From contig NZ_UHDZ01000001.1 in assembly GCF_900458815.1 (NCBI RefSeq), positions 1,488,001 to 1,552,000 of the forward strand: a stretch of 64,000 bases of DNA, read 5' to 3'. Shown here in pieces: positions 40,955 through 52,430 of the stretch. This stretch comes from Staphylococcus saccharolyticus. GTDB lineage: Bacteria > Bacillota > Bacilli > Staphylococcales > Staphylococcaceae. The position numbers and the translations under genes were made by a program. The notes under the pieces were generated by a model. That model searched no databases. It saw nothing but the letters and a program-made list of their open reading frames with translations, and was not told the origin of the DNA. The stretch's first letter is position 1, and each line of letters opens with the position of its first letter.

Positions 40955-42262
40955 TTAAAGTGTTTGTTTAAAATTGTCCAAATATTCTAATGCTCTATTA
41001 GCTTGAGCTTCATATCTCTCTTTTTTATCTTTAATGCGCTTTTCTAAAGAAGGTAATAAGCCAAAGTTTGCGTTCATCGGCTGAAAGTTCTTTTCATTTT
41101 TAGCATGCGAAATATAATAAGCCATACTACCTATCATTGTCTCTCTAGGGAAGATAACTTCTCCTTTATTTAAAAGCTTGTGAGCTAAATTAATGCCAGC
41201 TACTAATCCACTTGCTGCACTCTCAACATAGCCTTCAACTCCAGTCATTTGGCCAGCAAAGTATAGGTCATTATGCCCTATAAATTCATATTTTTCATTT
41301 AACACATCCGGTGAGTTGATAAATGTATTTCTATGCATAACGCCATATCTTACAATATCAACATTTTCAAGACCTGGAATAAGACGAATAACCTCTTTTT
41401 GTGCTCCCCATTTCAAATGAGTTTGAAAGCCTACTATGTTGTATAATGTCCCTGCTGCATCATCTTGTCTTAACTGAACTACTGCATAAGGTCGTTTGCC
41501 GGTTTTAGGATCTTCCAATCCTACAGGTTTCATAGGACCAAACAATAAAGTTTTACGACCTCTTTCAGCCATCACTTCAAAAGGCATGCATCCTTCAAAA
41601 TACTTTTCTTTTTCAAATTCATTAACTGGTGCAACTTCAGCTTCTAAAACCGCGGCATAAAATTGGTTAAATTCTTCTTCAGTCATCGGACAATTTAAAT
41701 ATGCTGCCTCACCTTTATCATAGCGAGATTTAAGATAAACTTTATCCATGTCTATAGATTCCTTTTCAATAATAGGTGCCGCGGCATCATAAAAGTATAA
41801 TTGATCTTTACCTGTAATCTCTACTATTTTCTGTGCTAATTGTTCTGTTGTAAGTGGACCAGTGGCTATAATTGTATAACCTTTGGGAATACTATTTATT
41901 TCTTTATTTAGAACAGTTACATTAGGATGCTTTCTAAGGGTTTCAGTTATAAAACCAGAAAAATCATGTCTATCAACTGCTAATGCACCTCCCGCTGGTA
42001 CACGTGCTTTATCAGCAGCTTGTAAAATGAGAGAGTCTAGACGTCTCATTTCTTCTTTCAACACACCGACTGCATTTGTAAGTGAATTTCCTCTTAAAGA
42101 ATTGGAACACACAAGTTCTGCAAATTTATCAGTGTGATGGGCTGGCGTTTGCTTAACAGGTCTCATTTCAATTAAATTTACGTTAATCCCACGTACCGCT
42201 AATTGATATGCAGCTTCAGAACCTGCTAAACCTGCCCCAACAACATTAACTGCTTGAGTCAT
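40955..42262 (-). CDS. trmFO: tRNA m5U54 methyltransferase TrmFO
   Basis: TrmFO methylates U54 of tRNA with methylene-tetrahydrofolate and FAD, rather than S-adenosylmethionine. The 435-residue protein has the FAD motif [10 protein letters not shown] near the N-terminus, a conserved [10 protein letters not shown] with its Cys, and FEGCMPFE with the second catalytic-region Cys. Two adjacent ATG codons exist; the second (42260-42262) is better spaced from AGGAGG and gives the usual length. It starts 28 bases after topA. Confidence 0.96.
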   Translation of the reverse strand: MTQAVNVVGAGLAGSEAAYQLAVRGINVNLIEMRPVKQTPAHHTDKFAELVCSNSLRGNSLTNAVGVLKEEMRRLDSLILQAADKARVPAGGALAVDRHDFSGFITETLRKHPNVTVLNKEINSIPKGYTIIATGPLTTEQLAQKIVEITGKDQLYFYDAAAPIIEKESIDMDKVYLKSRYDKGEAAYLNCPMTEEEFNQFYAAVLEAEVAPVNEFEKEKYFEGCMPFEVMAERGRKTLLFGPMKPVGLEDPKTGKRPYAVVQLRQDDAAGTLYNIVGFQTHLKWGAQKEVIRLIPGLENVDIVRYGVMHRNTFINSPDVLNEKYEFIGHNDLYFAGQMTGVEGYVESAASGLVAGINLAHKLLNKGEVIFPRETMIGSMAYYISHAKNEKNFQPMNANFGLLPSLEKRIKDKKERYEAQANRALEYLDNFKQTL

Positions 42263-42290
42263 CATTTCCCTCCTATAATTAAGTTCTCAA

Positions 42291-44360
42291 TTATTTTTGA
42301 ACTTCTTCTTGGTAGTCACAATTTGAACATACAACTTGACTACTTTTACCTTTTTTCTTATCAACAAGATAGTGATTACATTTTGGACAATCTCTACCTA
42401 CAGGTTTATCCCATGAAATAAAGTCGCAATCTGGGTATTTAGAACAGCCGTAGAAGATTCTATTTTTCTTAGATTTACGTTCTACGACATCACCTTGATT
42501 ACATTTCGGGCATTTTACACTAATCGTTTTAACAATTGCCTTAGTGTTACGACAATCCGGAAAATTAGAACAAGCCATAAATTTACCATATCGTCCCATT
42601 TTAATCACCATGGGTGAACCACAAACCTCGCAATCTTCACCAGCTGGCTCATCCTTGATTTCAATTTTTTCCATCTCTTCTTCAGCACGATCAACGTCTT
42701 GCTTAAAACTATTATAAAAATCGCCAACAACTTTACGCCAATTCATGTCCCCTTCAGCAATTTTATCTAATAACGTTTCCATGTTTACTGTGAATTCAAC
42801 ATCAATAATTTCAGGAAAGTATTCTTTAACTTGTTCATAAACAATTTCTCCTAATTCAGTTGGAACGAATCGCTTACTTTCAAATTTGACATAATTACGT
42901 TTTTGTATTGTATCTATAGTTGGTGCATAGGTAGAAGGTCTACCTATTTTTAATTCTTCCAAAGTTTTAACTAAACGTGCCTCAGTATAACGTGAGGGAG
43001 GTTGAGTAAAATGTTGAGCAGGTTCTATTAGTGTTGCAGTTACTTTATCTCCTTCTTCTAATTGAGGTAGCTTATTCTCCTTATCATTTTCTTTGTCATC
43101 TTTTGCTTCTACGTATAGTGTCATGAAACCTTTAAATTTAATCGTCTGTCCATTGGCTCTAAATTTTATATTATTTTGAGTTACATCTAAAGCTATTGTA
43201 TCTAAAATAGCAGTAGCCATTTGACTCGCTACAAATCTTTCCCAAATTAATTTGTATAGACGATGTTGATCTCTAGTTAAGTAAGGTTTCATTTCATCTG
43301 GCGTTCTTAAAGTGCTGGTAGGTCTTATAGCTTCATGAGCATCTTGGTCACCCTGTTTACCATTTGCTTTACGTTTAGAAGCATATTGTTTGCCATAATT
43401 ATCAGTAATATAGCTTTGTGCTTCAGACTTCGCCGAATCAAAGATACGTGTAGAATCAGTACGCATATACGTGATTAAACCAGTGGTACCTTGACGTTTT
43501 AAATCGATACCTTCATATAATTGTTGTGCGAGCATCATTGTTTTACGAGCTTTAAAATTTAATTTACGTGCTGCTTCTTGTTGAAGCGTTGAAGTAGTAA
43601 ATGGATGAGCTGGATAACGTGTCTTTTCTTTCTTATTTACATTAGTAATTTCGAATTGATCTCCATCTAGTGCTGCTGTTATTTTTTCAACGTCATCTTT
43701 AGTTTTAAGTTTATAAGGTTTGTTTTGATAATGAAGGAATTTAGCATTAAATTTAGACTTTTTATATCTAAATTCACCTTCTATTGTCCAATATTCTTCA
43801 GGTTTAAAGTTACGTATTTCATTTTCACGATCTATAACTAATCGCAATGCAACTGACTGTACTCTCCCAGCAGACAGTCCTTTTTTTACTTTTTTCCATA
43901 AAACCGGAGAAATATTGTAACCCACTAATCTATCCAAAATTCGGCGTGCTTGTTGAGCATCAACTAAATCCATTTCAATTCCTCTAGGATGCTTAAAGCT
44001 ATCTTTAACTGCATCCTTAGTTATTTCATTAAATACTACTCTGTTTTCTTTTGAGTCCTCTAGTTCTAAAATTTTTGATAAATGCCAAGCAATCGCTTCA
44101 CCTTCACGGTCGGGGTCGCTAGCTAGAAAAACTTTTTTAGCTTTCTTTACGTGTTTCTTCAAGTCTTTAACTACAGGCCCTTTACCACGAATCGTAATGT
44201 ATTTCGGTTCATAGTTATCTTCAGTGTCAACACCCATTTGACTTCTAGGTAAGTCGCGAACGTGTCCCATTGAAGCAATAACTTTGTATCGTTTTCCTAA
44301 ATATTTTTCAATGGTTTTAGCTTTTGCAGGCGATTCAACTATGACTAAATTATCTGCCAA
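42291..44360 (-). CDS. topA: DNA topoisomerase I
   Basis: TopA relaxes negative supercoils by single-strand passage. The 689-residue protein has the TOPRIM domain ([17 protein letters not shown] at the start; [13 protein letters not shown] near residue 85). The catalytic Tyr298 lies in [10 protein letters not shown]. Three C-terminal four-Cys zinc fingers follow (about residues 575-685: CEVC/CSNFPDC, CPKC/CSKYPDC, CPKC/CSNC). The start is TTG (44358-44360) behind AAGGGGG. A strong TTGACA promoter lies 40-70 bases upstream. Confidence 0.97.
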   Translation of the reverse strand: MADNLVIVESPAKAKTIEKYLGKRYKVIASMGHVRDLPRSQMGVDTEDNYEPKYITIRGKGPVVKDLKKHVKKAKKVFLASDPDREGEAIAWHLSKILELEDSKENRVVFNEITKDAVKDSFKHPRGIEMDLVDAQQARRILDRLVGYNISPVLWKKVKKGLSAGRVQSVALRLVIDRENEIRNFKPEEYWTIEGEFRYKKSKFNAKFLHYQNKPYKLKTKDDVEKITAALDGDQFEITNVNKKEKTRYPAHPFTTSTLQQEAARKLNFKARKTMMLAQQLYEGIDLKRQGTTGLITYMRTDSTRIFDSAKSEAQSYITDNYGKQYASKRKANGKQGDQDAHEAIRPTSTLRTPDEMKPYLTRDQHRLYKLIWERFVASQMATAILDTIALDVTQNNIKFRANGQTIKFKGFMTLYVEAKDDKENDKENKLPQLEEGDKVTATLIEPAQHFTQPPSRYTEARLVKTLEELKIGRPSTYAPTIDTIQKRNYVKFESKRFVPTELGEIVYEQVKEYFPEIIDVEFTVNMETLLDKIAEGDMNWRKVVGDFYNSFKQDVDRAEEEMEKIEIKDEPAGEDCEVCGSPMVIKMGRYGKFMACSNFPDCRNTKAIVKTISVKCPKCNQGDVVERKSKKNRIFYGCSKYPDCDFISWDKPVGRDCPKCNHYLVDKKKGKSSQVVCSNCDYQEEVQK

Positions 44361-44398
44361 AGTTATTTCCCCCTTGCAAATTGAATTACTAAAGATAA

Positions 44399-44428
44399 AT
44401 GATAAACTCTTATTTTTACATTTGTCAA
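44399..44428 (-). promoter_or_regulatory. Promoter of topA-trmFO
   Basis: Minus strand TTGACA (44423-44428), 18-base spacer, TATCAT (44399-44404). Confidence 0.75.
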
Positions 44429-44543
44429 CGTTTTAATATTTTATTTCCTATTTTGTTAGAATTATTATTAATTTTGTTTCATTAAACTTTAACTAAATTA
44501 ATGCATGTTAATAATTAAGAATGTCAGAGAATAGAAAGTTATT

Positions 44544-45401
44544 TCAAAAAAAGTAGTCCAATAATATACTATTTTTATCTATAACTACTCGTGCACCTTC
44601 GTTAATTCTTAATAAGTTTCCTTTAGTCATAGTATTAAATAACGATCCAGGCAATACATAGACATTTCTATTTTGTTCAAGTGCACAATCAATTGTGATT
44701 TGACTACCACATTTTACTTCTGCCTCTGTGATTAACACACCTTTAGACAAGCCACTAATCAACCTGTTTCTTTCAAGAAATTTATAGACGAATGTGGAGG
44801 ATATTCACTAAACCTCTTTTTTCAATTTCATTTCTCAATTTTATAGTTGATTTAGGATAATATGTATAATGACCAAAACCTAACACAGCAACAGTGGGCA
44901 AATCATATTTATATAGAAGTTTGGTGTGCAATACTATCTGCACCTTTAGCTAAACCTGAAATCACAGTCATATTAATCTGTTTAAAAAGAAGGAAAAAGA
45001 TATTCTAATGCTTGTGTAGTATAATGCGTAGATTTACGTGAACCAATAACAGCTAACGTATTAGTTTGATTAAAATTTTTGAGGTTTCCTTTATAAAAAA
45101 TCACATATGGGAAATCATAAATCTCCTTTAACAATTGGGGATATTCTTGAACAAAGTAAGTTACAAATTTAAGACTTGAATGTTTCATAGTAGAAAGAAT
45201 ATTATTGAGTTTTAATGTCTTAAATTTTTCATATTTTTTCCACAAAGATGAAGAGGATTGGTGTGTTAACCATTCTACTAATAGTTCATTTCTTCTTAAA
45301 TCATTTTCCGTAATAAACTGAGGATATAAGTGGATAAGATTGTGTACTTGATTTGTATTGAAATGCGCCCAATACAGCTTTAATAATGTATATTGAATCA
45401 A
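44544..45401 (-). pseudogene. dprA: dprA (smf) remnant with several frameshifts
   Basis: DprA loads RecA onto incoming DNA in natural transformation. The gene is recognisable end to end but broken. The N-terminal part (from a TTG at 45399-45401 behind AAGGAG) runs to a stop at 44982, after an extra base in a T run (about 44984-44988). The Rossmann-fold stretch (TVISGLAKGADSIAHQ) then continues in the next frame. It is shifted again near 44910-44916 (one extra T), near 44800-44814 (about seven bases lost) and near 44783. The last part (GLSKGVLITEAEVKCG to the end at 44544) is open. At least four separate lesions make a single sequencing error unlikely. No functional DprA can be made. Confidence 0.9.
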
Positions 45402-45588
45402 AGTCATTGCTCCTTTAGTAATAAATAGTATGTCCTAAGGAACAATCAATTTGGATTACTATTACAAGACAAATTATCGATCAATTTAACGTACTTGTAA
45501 GAAGTAATTTTTCTAATGTATCAAAAGTTAAAATATTCACACTTTTTCATCTGAAAAATTCGAGTTTCTACTATTATACATATTTAAA

Positions 45589-45621
45589 CAAAAAAGCTCG
45601 AACCCAAAATGAGTCCGAACT
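45589..45621 (-). terminator. Terminator after sucD
   Basis: An 11-base-pair stem with G-U pairs (AGTTCGGACTC with GGGTTCGAGCT) around a five-base loop, followed on the minus strand by TTTTTT. The rest of the gap up to the dprA remnant (45408-45588) holds no gene; S. aureus has lytN and fmhC here. Confidence 0.9.
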
Positions 45622-45645
45622 TACAAAAATATATCAACTTTAGAT

Positions 45646-46554
45646 TTATTTGTTAACTGTTAATAATTCATCATAAATTCCAGCTTTTTTAGCAGCTTCA
45701 ATAAGAGTAGTACCGATTTCAGATGGAGTATCTGCCGTTTCAACACCACAATTATTTAAGGTTTTAATCTTTTCATCTGCAGTACCTATACCGCCAGAGA
45801 TGATAGCACCTGCGTGACCCATACGTTTACCTGGAGGTGCTGTTTGACCACCTATAAATCCAATTACAGGCTTGTTCATATGCTCTTTAATCCATTGCGC
45901 TGCCTCTTCTTCTGCGGAACCACCAATTTCACCAATCATTACTACTGCTTTTGTTTCAGGATCTTCATTAAATGCTTTTAAGACATCAATAAAGTTTGTA
46001 CCATTAACTGGGTCTCCTCCAATACCTACAGCAGTAGTTTGCCCGATGCCTTCTTCAGTTAATTGATAAACAGCTTCATAAGTTAATGTACCAGAACGAG
46101 ATACGACACCGACATGTCCTTTTTTATGAATATATCCTGGCATAATACCAATCTTACATTCGTCAGCAGTAATTAAACCAGGACAGTTTGGTCCAACTAA
46201 ACGTGTTTTACGACCTTGTAAATATCTTTTCACTTTAACCATATCGACAACAGGAATATGTTCAGTTATACAAATAACCATATCTAAATCAGCATCTGCA
46301 GCTTCAATAATAGAATCTGCGGCAAAAGGTGCCGGCACGTAAACAACGGATACATTAGCACCAGTTTCATTTTTAGCTTCTTCTACAGTGTTATATACTG
46401 GAACACCTTCTACAACTTGCCCACCTTTACCTGGTGTTACCCCTGCAACAATCTGTGTTCCATAATCTAGCATTTGTTTTGTATGGAAAAGGGCAGTAGA
46501 CCCTGTGATACCTTGTACCATTACTTTCGTATTTTTATCAATAAATACACTCAT
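45646..46554 (-). CDS. sucD: Succinyl-CoA synthetase alpha subunit
   Basis: With SucC this enzyme interconverts succinyl-CoA and succinate with substrate-level ATP formation in the TCA cycle. The 302-residue protein has the CoA-binding [14 protein letters not shown] start and the phosphohistidine His247 in [11 protein letters not shown]. It follows sucC by 21 bases and ends at a strong terminator. Confidence 0.97.
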   Translation of the reverse strand: MSVFIDKNTKVMVQGITGSTALFHTKQMLDYGTQIVAGVTPGKGGQVVEGVPVYNTVEEAKNETGANVSVVYVPAPFAADSIIEAADADLDMVICITEHIPVVDMVKVKRYLQGRKTRLVGPNCPGLITADECKIGIMPGYIHKKGHVGVVSRSGTLTYEAVYQLTEEGIGQTTAVGIGGDPVNGTNFIDVLKAFNEDPETKAVVMIGEIGGSAEEEAAQWIKEHMNKPVIGFIGGQTAPPGKRMGHAGAIISGGIGTADEKIKTLNNCGVETADTPSEIGTTLIEAAKKAGIYDELLTVNK

Positions 46555-46575
46555 CTTAGTGCTCCCATCCTTTCC

Positions 46576-47742
46576 TTACGCTTCTTTTACAAGTTTTACA
46601 ATTTTTTGTGCGCCTTCAGCCATTGTTGCTGCTGGTTCGATAGCCAAACCTGATTCATTTAAAATTGCTTTACCACGCTCTACATTGGTACCTTCTAAGC
46701 GAACTACTAACGGTAAAGTAAGTTCAACCTCTTTTACTGCTGCTACAATACCTTCTGCGATAACGTCACACTTCATAATTCCACCAAAGATATTTACAAA
46801 AATACCTTTAACATTGTCATCACCTAAGATGATTTTAAATGCTTCAGTAACTTTTTCTTTAGTAGCACCGCCACCAACGTCTAAAAAGTTAGCTGGATTT
46901 CCACCATAATGATTAATTGTATCCATCGTTGCCATAGCTAAACCTGCACCGTTAACCATACAACCAATGTCTCCATCTAATGCAATATAAGATAAATCGT
47001 ATTTAGAAGCATCGATTTCTTTAGGATCTTCTTCTTCTAAATCACGTAATTCTAAAATATCTTTATGTCTGAATAATGCATTATCGTCAAAGTTTAACTT
47101 AGCATCTAAAGCTAAAACTTGCCCATCACCAGTTGTTACTAGTGGATTGATTTCAACAATAGAACAATCTTTTTCAATAAACACATTATAAAGTGCTAAT
47201 AAGAATTTAGTTGCTTTACCAATTGATTCTTTAGGAATATTTATATTAAAAGCAATGCGATGTGCTTGATATGGTGATAATCCAACAACTGGATCAATTG
47301 TTTCTTTGAAGATTTTTTCAGGTGTTTGAGCTGCAACCTCTTCGATTTCAGTACCACCTTCTTCTGATGCCATTAAAGTCACTTTGTCTGTAGCACGATC
47401 AATAACAAAGCCAACATAATATTCTTTTTGAATATCGCAACCTTGTTCGATATATAAACGTTTAACCTCTTTACCTTCAGGTCTTGTTTGATGTGTGACT
47501 AATTGTTTCCCTAATAATTCATTTGCGTAAGTTTCAACTTCAGATAGTGATTTGGCAATTTTCACACCGCCTGCTTTACCTCTACCCCCAGCGTGTATTT
47601 GTGCCTTAACCACGTATACATCTGAATCTAATTCTTTCGCTTTCTCCACCGCTTCTTCAGCAGTATATGCTACTCGTCCTTTTGGAACTGCAACGCCCAT
47701 AGAACGAAATATTTCTTTACCTTGATACTCGTGGATATTCAT
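46576..47742 (-). CDS. sucC: Succinyl-CoA synthetase beta subunit
   Basis: The ATP-grasp subunit that binds nucleotide and succinate. The 388-residue protein begins with [17 protein letters not shown] and has the [12 protein letters not shown] loop (about residues 51-62), then [16 protein letters not shown] and FGGIMKCD. The ATG start follows AGGAGG. The promoter carries a cre-like site, in line with catabolite control of the TCA cycle. Confidence 0.97.
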   Translation of the reverse strand: MNIHEYQGKEIFRSMGVAVPKGRVAYTAEEAVEKAKELDSDVYVVKAQIHAGGRGKAGGVKIAKSLSEVETYANELLGKQLVTHQTRPEGKEVKRLYIEQGCDIQKEYYVGFVIDRATDKVTLMASEEGGTEIEEVAAQTPEKIFKETIDPVVGLSPYQAHRIAFNINIPKESIGKATKFLLALYNVFIEKDCSIVEINPLVTTGDGQVLALDAKLNFDDNALFRHKDILELRDLEEEDPKEIDASKYDLSYIALDGDIGCMVNGAGLAMATMDTINHYGGNPANFLDVGGGATKEKVTEAFKIILGDDNVKGIFVNIFGGIMKCDVIAEGIVAAVKEVELTLPLVVRLEGTNVERGKAILNESGLAIEPAATMAEGAQKIVKLVKEA

Positions 47743-47780
47743 CTTCCATCCTCCTGTTTCTTAGGTTAAGTTGCCCTTTA

Positions 47781-47809
47781 ATTATAAAAAATGTAAGCGC
47801 TATTGTAAA
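47781..47809 (-). promoter_or_regulatory. Promoter of sucCD
   Basis: Minus strand TTTACA (47804-47809), 17-base spacer, TATAAT (47781-47786). Confidence 0.7.
47791..47806. promoter_or_regulatory. Candidate cre (CcpA) site in the sucCD promoter
   Basis: The plus strand reads ATGTAAGCGCTATTGT, close to the cre consensus WTGNAARCGNWWWCAW with mismatches only at the last CA. It lies between the -35 and -10 elements, where CcpA would block transcription. Confidence 0.45.
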
Positions 47810-47849
47810 CTAATTGACTGTATTTATTGCAATTGAAACAAAATTCAAA

Positions 47850-48620
47850 TTATTTCAACATCGATTTAATAGGTTCAAATGTTTTACGATGTTCTTTAAT
47901 GACACCAAAAGTGTTAATTGCCTCTAAATGCTGCTTTGTACCATAACCAACATTACTTTCAAATCCATACTCTGGAAAATGATTTGCCAAATCTCTCATA
48001 TAGTTATCTCGATACTCTTTAGCCATAATACTCGCTGCTGCAATAGACACACTTTTCGCATCACCTTTAATAATTGACGTTTGAGGTATATCGTTATCAA
48101 GTTTCATAGCATCAATGAGTAAATGTGAAGGTCTGACCTTTAAGTCATCAATAGCACGTTGCATTGCTATCTGAGTTGCATGATATATATTATATTGATC
48201 TATTTCTTCAGACGGAACTACACCATAAGCATAGCTATACACATTTTTCTTCAAATCTTCATTTAATATGGCACGTTTTTTAGCAGATACCTTTTTAGAA
48301 TCGTCCAATCCAAGATAATGGTGCCCTTTATTAAGAATCACAGCGCATGCTACAACAGGCCCAGCTAATGGTCCTCTCCCAACTTCATCTATACCACAAA
48401 TGAATGCATCACTTTGACGTTTGAATATATCATTTTCATATTGATTCATTGATAGATATTTATCTTCAAGTGCTTGTTCTTTTAAAAGCTGCTTTCTACG
48501 AGATTCAATTGCTTTTATAACGCCTTTACGATGATCTTGGTTAGCAACATGCTCTTCTAATTCATTCAAAGTTTGAATGAGCGCAATTTCTTCTTTAATT
48601 TTTTTAATTGTCTTTGTCAT
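47850..48620 (-). CDS. rnhB: Ribonuclease HII
   Basis: RNase HII removes ribonucleotides embedded in DNA and RNA-DNA hybrids. The 256-residue protein has the catalytic [15 protein letters not shown] (D78, E79) and later LLIDAM. An N-terminal extension of about 70 residues is typical of the Firmicute enzyme. The start is uncertain. An ATG (48618-48620) just past the rbgA stop gives MTKTIK, like relatives; a GTG 12 bases upstream overlaps rbgA. Neither has a strong ribosome binding site, so coupling to rbgA is likely. Confidence 0.93.
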   Translation of the reverse strand: MTKTIKKIKEEIALIQTLNELEEHVANQDHRKGVIKAIESRRKQLLKEQALEDKYLSMNQYENDIFKRQSDAFICGIDEVGRGPLAGPVVACAVILNKGHHYLGLDDSKKVSAKKRAILNEDLKKNVYSYAYGVVPSEEIDQYNIYHATQIAMQRAIDDLKVRPSHLLIDAMKLDNDIPQTSIIKGDAKSVSIAAASIMAKEYRDNYMRDLANHFPEYGFESNVGYGTKQHLEAINTFGVIKEHRKTFEPIKSMLK

Positions 48621-48621
48621 A

Positions 48622-49488
48622 TTACATGTCACGCTTCATTTCTTTTAAAATATCAAAACAATATGTTCCAATCTTAGCGTTTCTCATATCATTAATTATC
48701 AATTCAATGACTGATTCATAGTCGACCTCGTTACCCTTTTGCAGTAAACCACGGCGTCTACCTATCGCATCAAACCACTCTATGATTTCAGCTTTCTCAT
48801 CTACAACAACATTGTAATGACGTTTCAAACCTTCTAGGTCATGCGTAATCATAAAATTTAATCCATAAATCGCTACTTCATCTAAATGGACAATGCTATC
48901 TTTAATCGCACCAGTCAAACTTAATTTCTTACCAACTTCTTCATCTTCAAATTTAGGCCATAATATTCCTGGCGTATCTAATAATTGAAGAGATTTGCCT
49001 ACTTTAATCCACTGTTGTTGTTTCGTTACTCCGGGTTTGTTACCCGTCTGAGCGATACTACGTTTTGCCAATTTATTGATAAGTGTTGATTTACCAACAT
49101 TAGGAATACCAACTATCATGGCACGAATAGCTCTTGGTTTTAAATCTTTAGCTTTTTCTCGATTAAATTTTTCTTGAGTTACCTTAATCGCTTCAGCTTC
49201 TACATTTTTTAAGTTTTTACCATGCTTTGCATCTACTGCAACAGGATAAAATCCTTCTTTTTTAAAATATGTTTCCCATTTTTCTAATTCTTTTAAATTA
49301 GTCATATCTTTTTTATTTAAAATAACAACTCTCGGTTTTTGTTTAATGACATCATCAATCATAGGATTTCTTGAACTATACGGTATTCGTGCATCAACTA
49401 TTTCAAAGACAACATCTACTTTTTTTAGTTGTTCATTCACTTCTCTTTTCGCCTTAGCCATATGTCCTGGATACCATTGTATTGTCAT
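48622..49488 (-). CDS. rbgA: Ribosome biogenesis GTPase RbgA (YlqF)
   Basis: RbgA is needed for late 50S assembly (uL16 incorporation). The 288-residue protein shows the circularly permuted order: NKKD (G4) at residues 58-61 comes before GIPNVGKS (G1) at 127-134, and DTPG (G3) follows. The C-terminal ANTAR-like RNA-binding domain is present. The ATG start follows AAGGTGAT. It is divergent from the yfhO pair. Confidence 0.96.
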   Translation of the reverse strand: MTIQWYPGHMAKAKREVNEQLKKVDVVFEIVDARIPYSSRNPMIDDVIKQKPRVVILNKKDMTNLKELEKWETYFKKEGFYPVAVDAKHGKNLKNVEAEAIKVTQEKFNREKAKDLKPRAIRAMIVGIPNVGKSTLINKLAKRSIAQTGNKPGVTKQQQWIKVGKSLQLLDTPGILWPKFEDEEVGKKLSLTGAIKDSIVHLDEVAIYGLNFMITHDLEGLKRHYNVVVDEKAEIIEWFDAIGRRRGLLQKGNEVDYESVIELIINDMRNAKIGTYCFDILKEMKRDM

Positions 49489-49814
49489 GATGTATCACCT
49501 TACTTTCATTTTTCTTTATATTTTATGTATATCATTAACTTATCAAGTATACTTTATATTACGAATCACTACCACTTAAAGTTTAACATTCCTTACTTCT
49601 TATTTTAAAAATGATATAATTGACTCATTTATATGAAATTCAATCTATAAAATTAAGATAAAAAGTAAATCGATAAAAAACTATAATATTAAAGATTATG
49701 TAAATCACTTTAATAAAAGTTACAATCGCTTTTAATCATTTAAACAATAACCTACAATTTAATTAAAGATAAGAAGATTTAAGACATCAATATATAGTGT
49801 TTTAGGAGTATGTA
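49489..49814. other. Divergent intergenic region rbgA / yfhO
   Basis: A 326-base AT-rich gap between divergent genes. A plus-strand TATAAT (49615-49620) with a poor TTACTT -35 could drive yfhO. On the minus strand a TATACT near 49548-49553 could drive rbgA. I see no gene, RNA or clear operator. Confidence 0.4.
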
Positions 49815-52430
49815 ATGAAGAAAAAAGTAAGCTATAGCATTTTATTTTTAGCACTATCTTTAATAGGTCATAGTTACATTATTTATTGTTTTTATCATGA
49901 TGGTATTTTCTCTACTGGCCCAAATGACGATATGGAACAAATGGTACCTATCCAGATGTACCTTTTTAATCATTGGAGTCATGGTAATTTATTTTACGCT
50001 ACTAATTTCGGTTTAGGTGGAGACTTCTTTACCGATTTAAGTTATTATTTTTCAACAAACATTCTATTTATTTTTAACGTATTAATCATACTCTTATTAA
50101 AATTATTTATTACTATAGATACAAATCAACTCATGTTTTGGATGAATAATGCGTTAATTATCTCAATTATCAAAGGCACATTTGCACTATTTTGTACTTA
50201 TCTATATGGTAGATTTATCTCTAAAAATAGAGTATTAAGTCTATTCATTGCATTTATATTTGTCATTTCACCTTTGTATTTCAGATTCACTGTGTATTGG
50301 CCATTCTTTAGTGATGTTTTCATCTGGCTACCTTTATTTTTATATGCCATTGAAAGGTTTCTTCAACACCGCAAATTAGGTTTAGTTATTTTAAGCATAA
50401 CTTTAATACTTATCAACAATTTTTATTTTGCCTATTACTTTTTAATTACTGGTGCAGCATATGTGCTAATAAGAATCATCTGTAGACATCCTAAAGATAT
50501 AGTTACTCGTGGCCAAGCATTCATTACCTTATTTATAAGTGCAGGTTTAGCATTAGGAAATAGCTTATTAGTTTTCTTTCACGGTGTGCAAAGTTTTATT
50601 GATAATCGACGTGTTCCTTTCTCTGGACATGTGAACACTTATGATAATTTAAATGTAAATACCAATATATTTTTCGATAATTATCTTATTGTTATATTAT
50701 TTATAACAATCCAAGGAATACTATGCTTTAAGTTATATAGGCATTATTATTATCGATTATTTGCTATTTTGTCACTTGTTTTTATTATTTTTACTTTCTT
50801 ACCATTTGTAGATCAAATATTTATTGGATTCTCTGCACCACAAAAACTATGGCACTTTATTCTAGCGTTTAACACTGCAGTACTCATCAGACTGTTCATT
50901 AAATATTTTAAAACCATCAGTATTAAATCATATGTAATTACAAGTTTAATTGCTCAAAGTGTTATTTATATTAGTGCATATTGCTATCATAATTATTTAC
51001 CATGGCTAATCCTAGTGCCCGTAATTTCCATAATAGGACTACTCATTTTACTTTTAAATGAAAAAAATGTGCGCATCAATCTCACTTATCTTTATATCAT
51101 TTCCATTGCAATATTAAGTGTCATGGTTACGTTTGTTTTTATTAGAAATCAAATCTATTTTAAAGACCATAGAGAGCGAGCGAATACATTTTATGTTAAT
51201 TCAAGTTTATATAGTTCTGATTTACAGAGAACATTAGTTAAAGAAATGAATGATAATAAAAATGGCGACCAAAGAATGGATTGGCGAGTCAATGAACAAG
51301 ATAATACCCCTATGTATCAAAACTTTAAGGGTCTTAGCCTTTATTCAAGCATTTTTCATCACAATATTTTGGATTTCTATTTTGATGCCTTAAAAATAAA
51401 TTTAGCTGAAGAATCGTTAAGCTGTTATCAATCGACAAATAGTCGACAAAATTTAGCTAGTTTATTTTCAATCAAATATCTTATGTTAAAGAATTATCAG
51501 CACACTGTACCAAGTTATTTTAAAAAGATAAAAACAAGTGGACAATACAATATATATGAAAATCAACTTAATTTACCGAGTGTGAAAGTAACGCAACATC
51601 TATATAATAGCAAAAGTTTAAAGACACCTATTAACCGAGAACATGCTATGCTTGATGGTGCTATTATAGATTCATAAGGAAAACCTTTTAACTCAAAAAG
51701 TAACAATTTATTAAAAAATTCTAGAATTTCGACACAAAATCTAACTAAAAAAGGTAACAACAAATTTAACATCAAACATGATGTAGGTACAATAAAAATT
51801 CATATTCCAAAAAAACTTCGTCAACATTATCAAGATTTTTACTTAACTATATATATTAAACGAGTTTATCCAGATAGTAATTATAATGTAAACGTAAAAA
51901 ACTATCTTAATCATCGTTTATATAATAACTCTGTGTATCGTATTGGCGTTGACACTCAGCTCTATAGAACTGTACCAAATTAAAATGGTGATATTCATAT
52001 TCAATTGTCACCTAATGGCACATTTAATGTTAAATTATTAAATCTTAATGGAGAAAATTATGAGACGCTTAAACAAGCAAACCATCGTGCAAACTTTAAT
52101 ATGCGTTATAAAGATATAAAAAATGGTATAAAAGTTAACTTAGATAACCATTCTAAAGGACTTGCAACAATAAATATCCCTTATCGTAATGGTATGCGTG
52201 CATACATTGATGACCGTCAAGTGACTATTAAAAAAGGGAATTATATGATGACAGGTGTACCAGTTAATAAAAATGACAAAACAATTATTATTAAATATCA
52301 ACCACCTTACCTAAAAACGATGATAACTATATCATTGTTCAGTATAGTGATAAGTATTGCTTTCATTAAATTAATGAACTTAAGAAAAAGAAAGATGAGG
52401 ATTCGCCATGATAAAAAAACTTTGGGATAA
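49815..52430 (+). pseudogene. yfhO: YfhO-family membrane glycosyltransferase, first copy, two in-frame stops
   Basis: A frame of 872 codons, the same length as the intact neighbour, is open except for two TAA codons: at 51675-51677 (codon 621) and 51981-51983 (codon 723). There is no frameshift between or after them, and the flanking protein aligns with the second copy throughout. The N-terminal 620 residues hold about twelve membrane helices and the acidic first-loop motif TGPNDDMEQMVPIQ. The lost part is the extracytoplasmic beta-rich domain and last helix. YfhO proteins are GT-C enzymes that move GlcNAc from C55-P to lipoteichoic acid outside the cell; in S. aureus one acts with CsbB and GtcA. 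The ATG has AGGAG upstream. A truncated 620-residue product could still be made. Confidence 0.85.

Noticed and set aside
44982..45407. Intact small gene from the dprA N-terminal fragment
   Set aside because: Its sequence is the start of DprA and the rest follows in shifted frames, so it is a fragment and not a new gene.
46505..46909. 134-codon plus-strand open frame across the sucC-sucD junction
   Set aside because: Antisense to two well-conserved genes; no promoter or ribosome binding site.
51675..51983. Programmed stop-codon readthrough or unusual amino acid at the two TAA codons in the first yfhO copy
   Set aside because: TAA is the least leaky stop and no recoding signal is visible. The neighbouring intact copy has sense codons there. 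Nonsense mutation is simpler.
52005..52430. Separate small membrane protein gene downstream of the first yfhO
   Set aside because: It is in the same frame as the first yfhO copy and aligns with the C-terminal domain of the second copy, so it is the tail of the interrupted gene.
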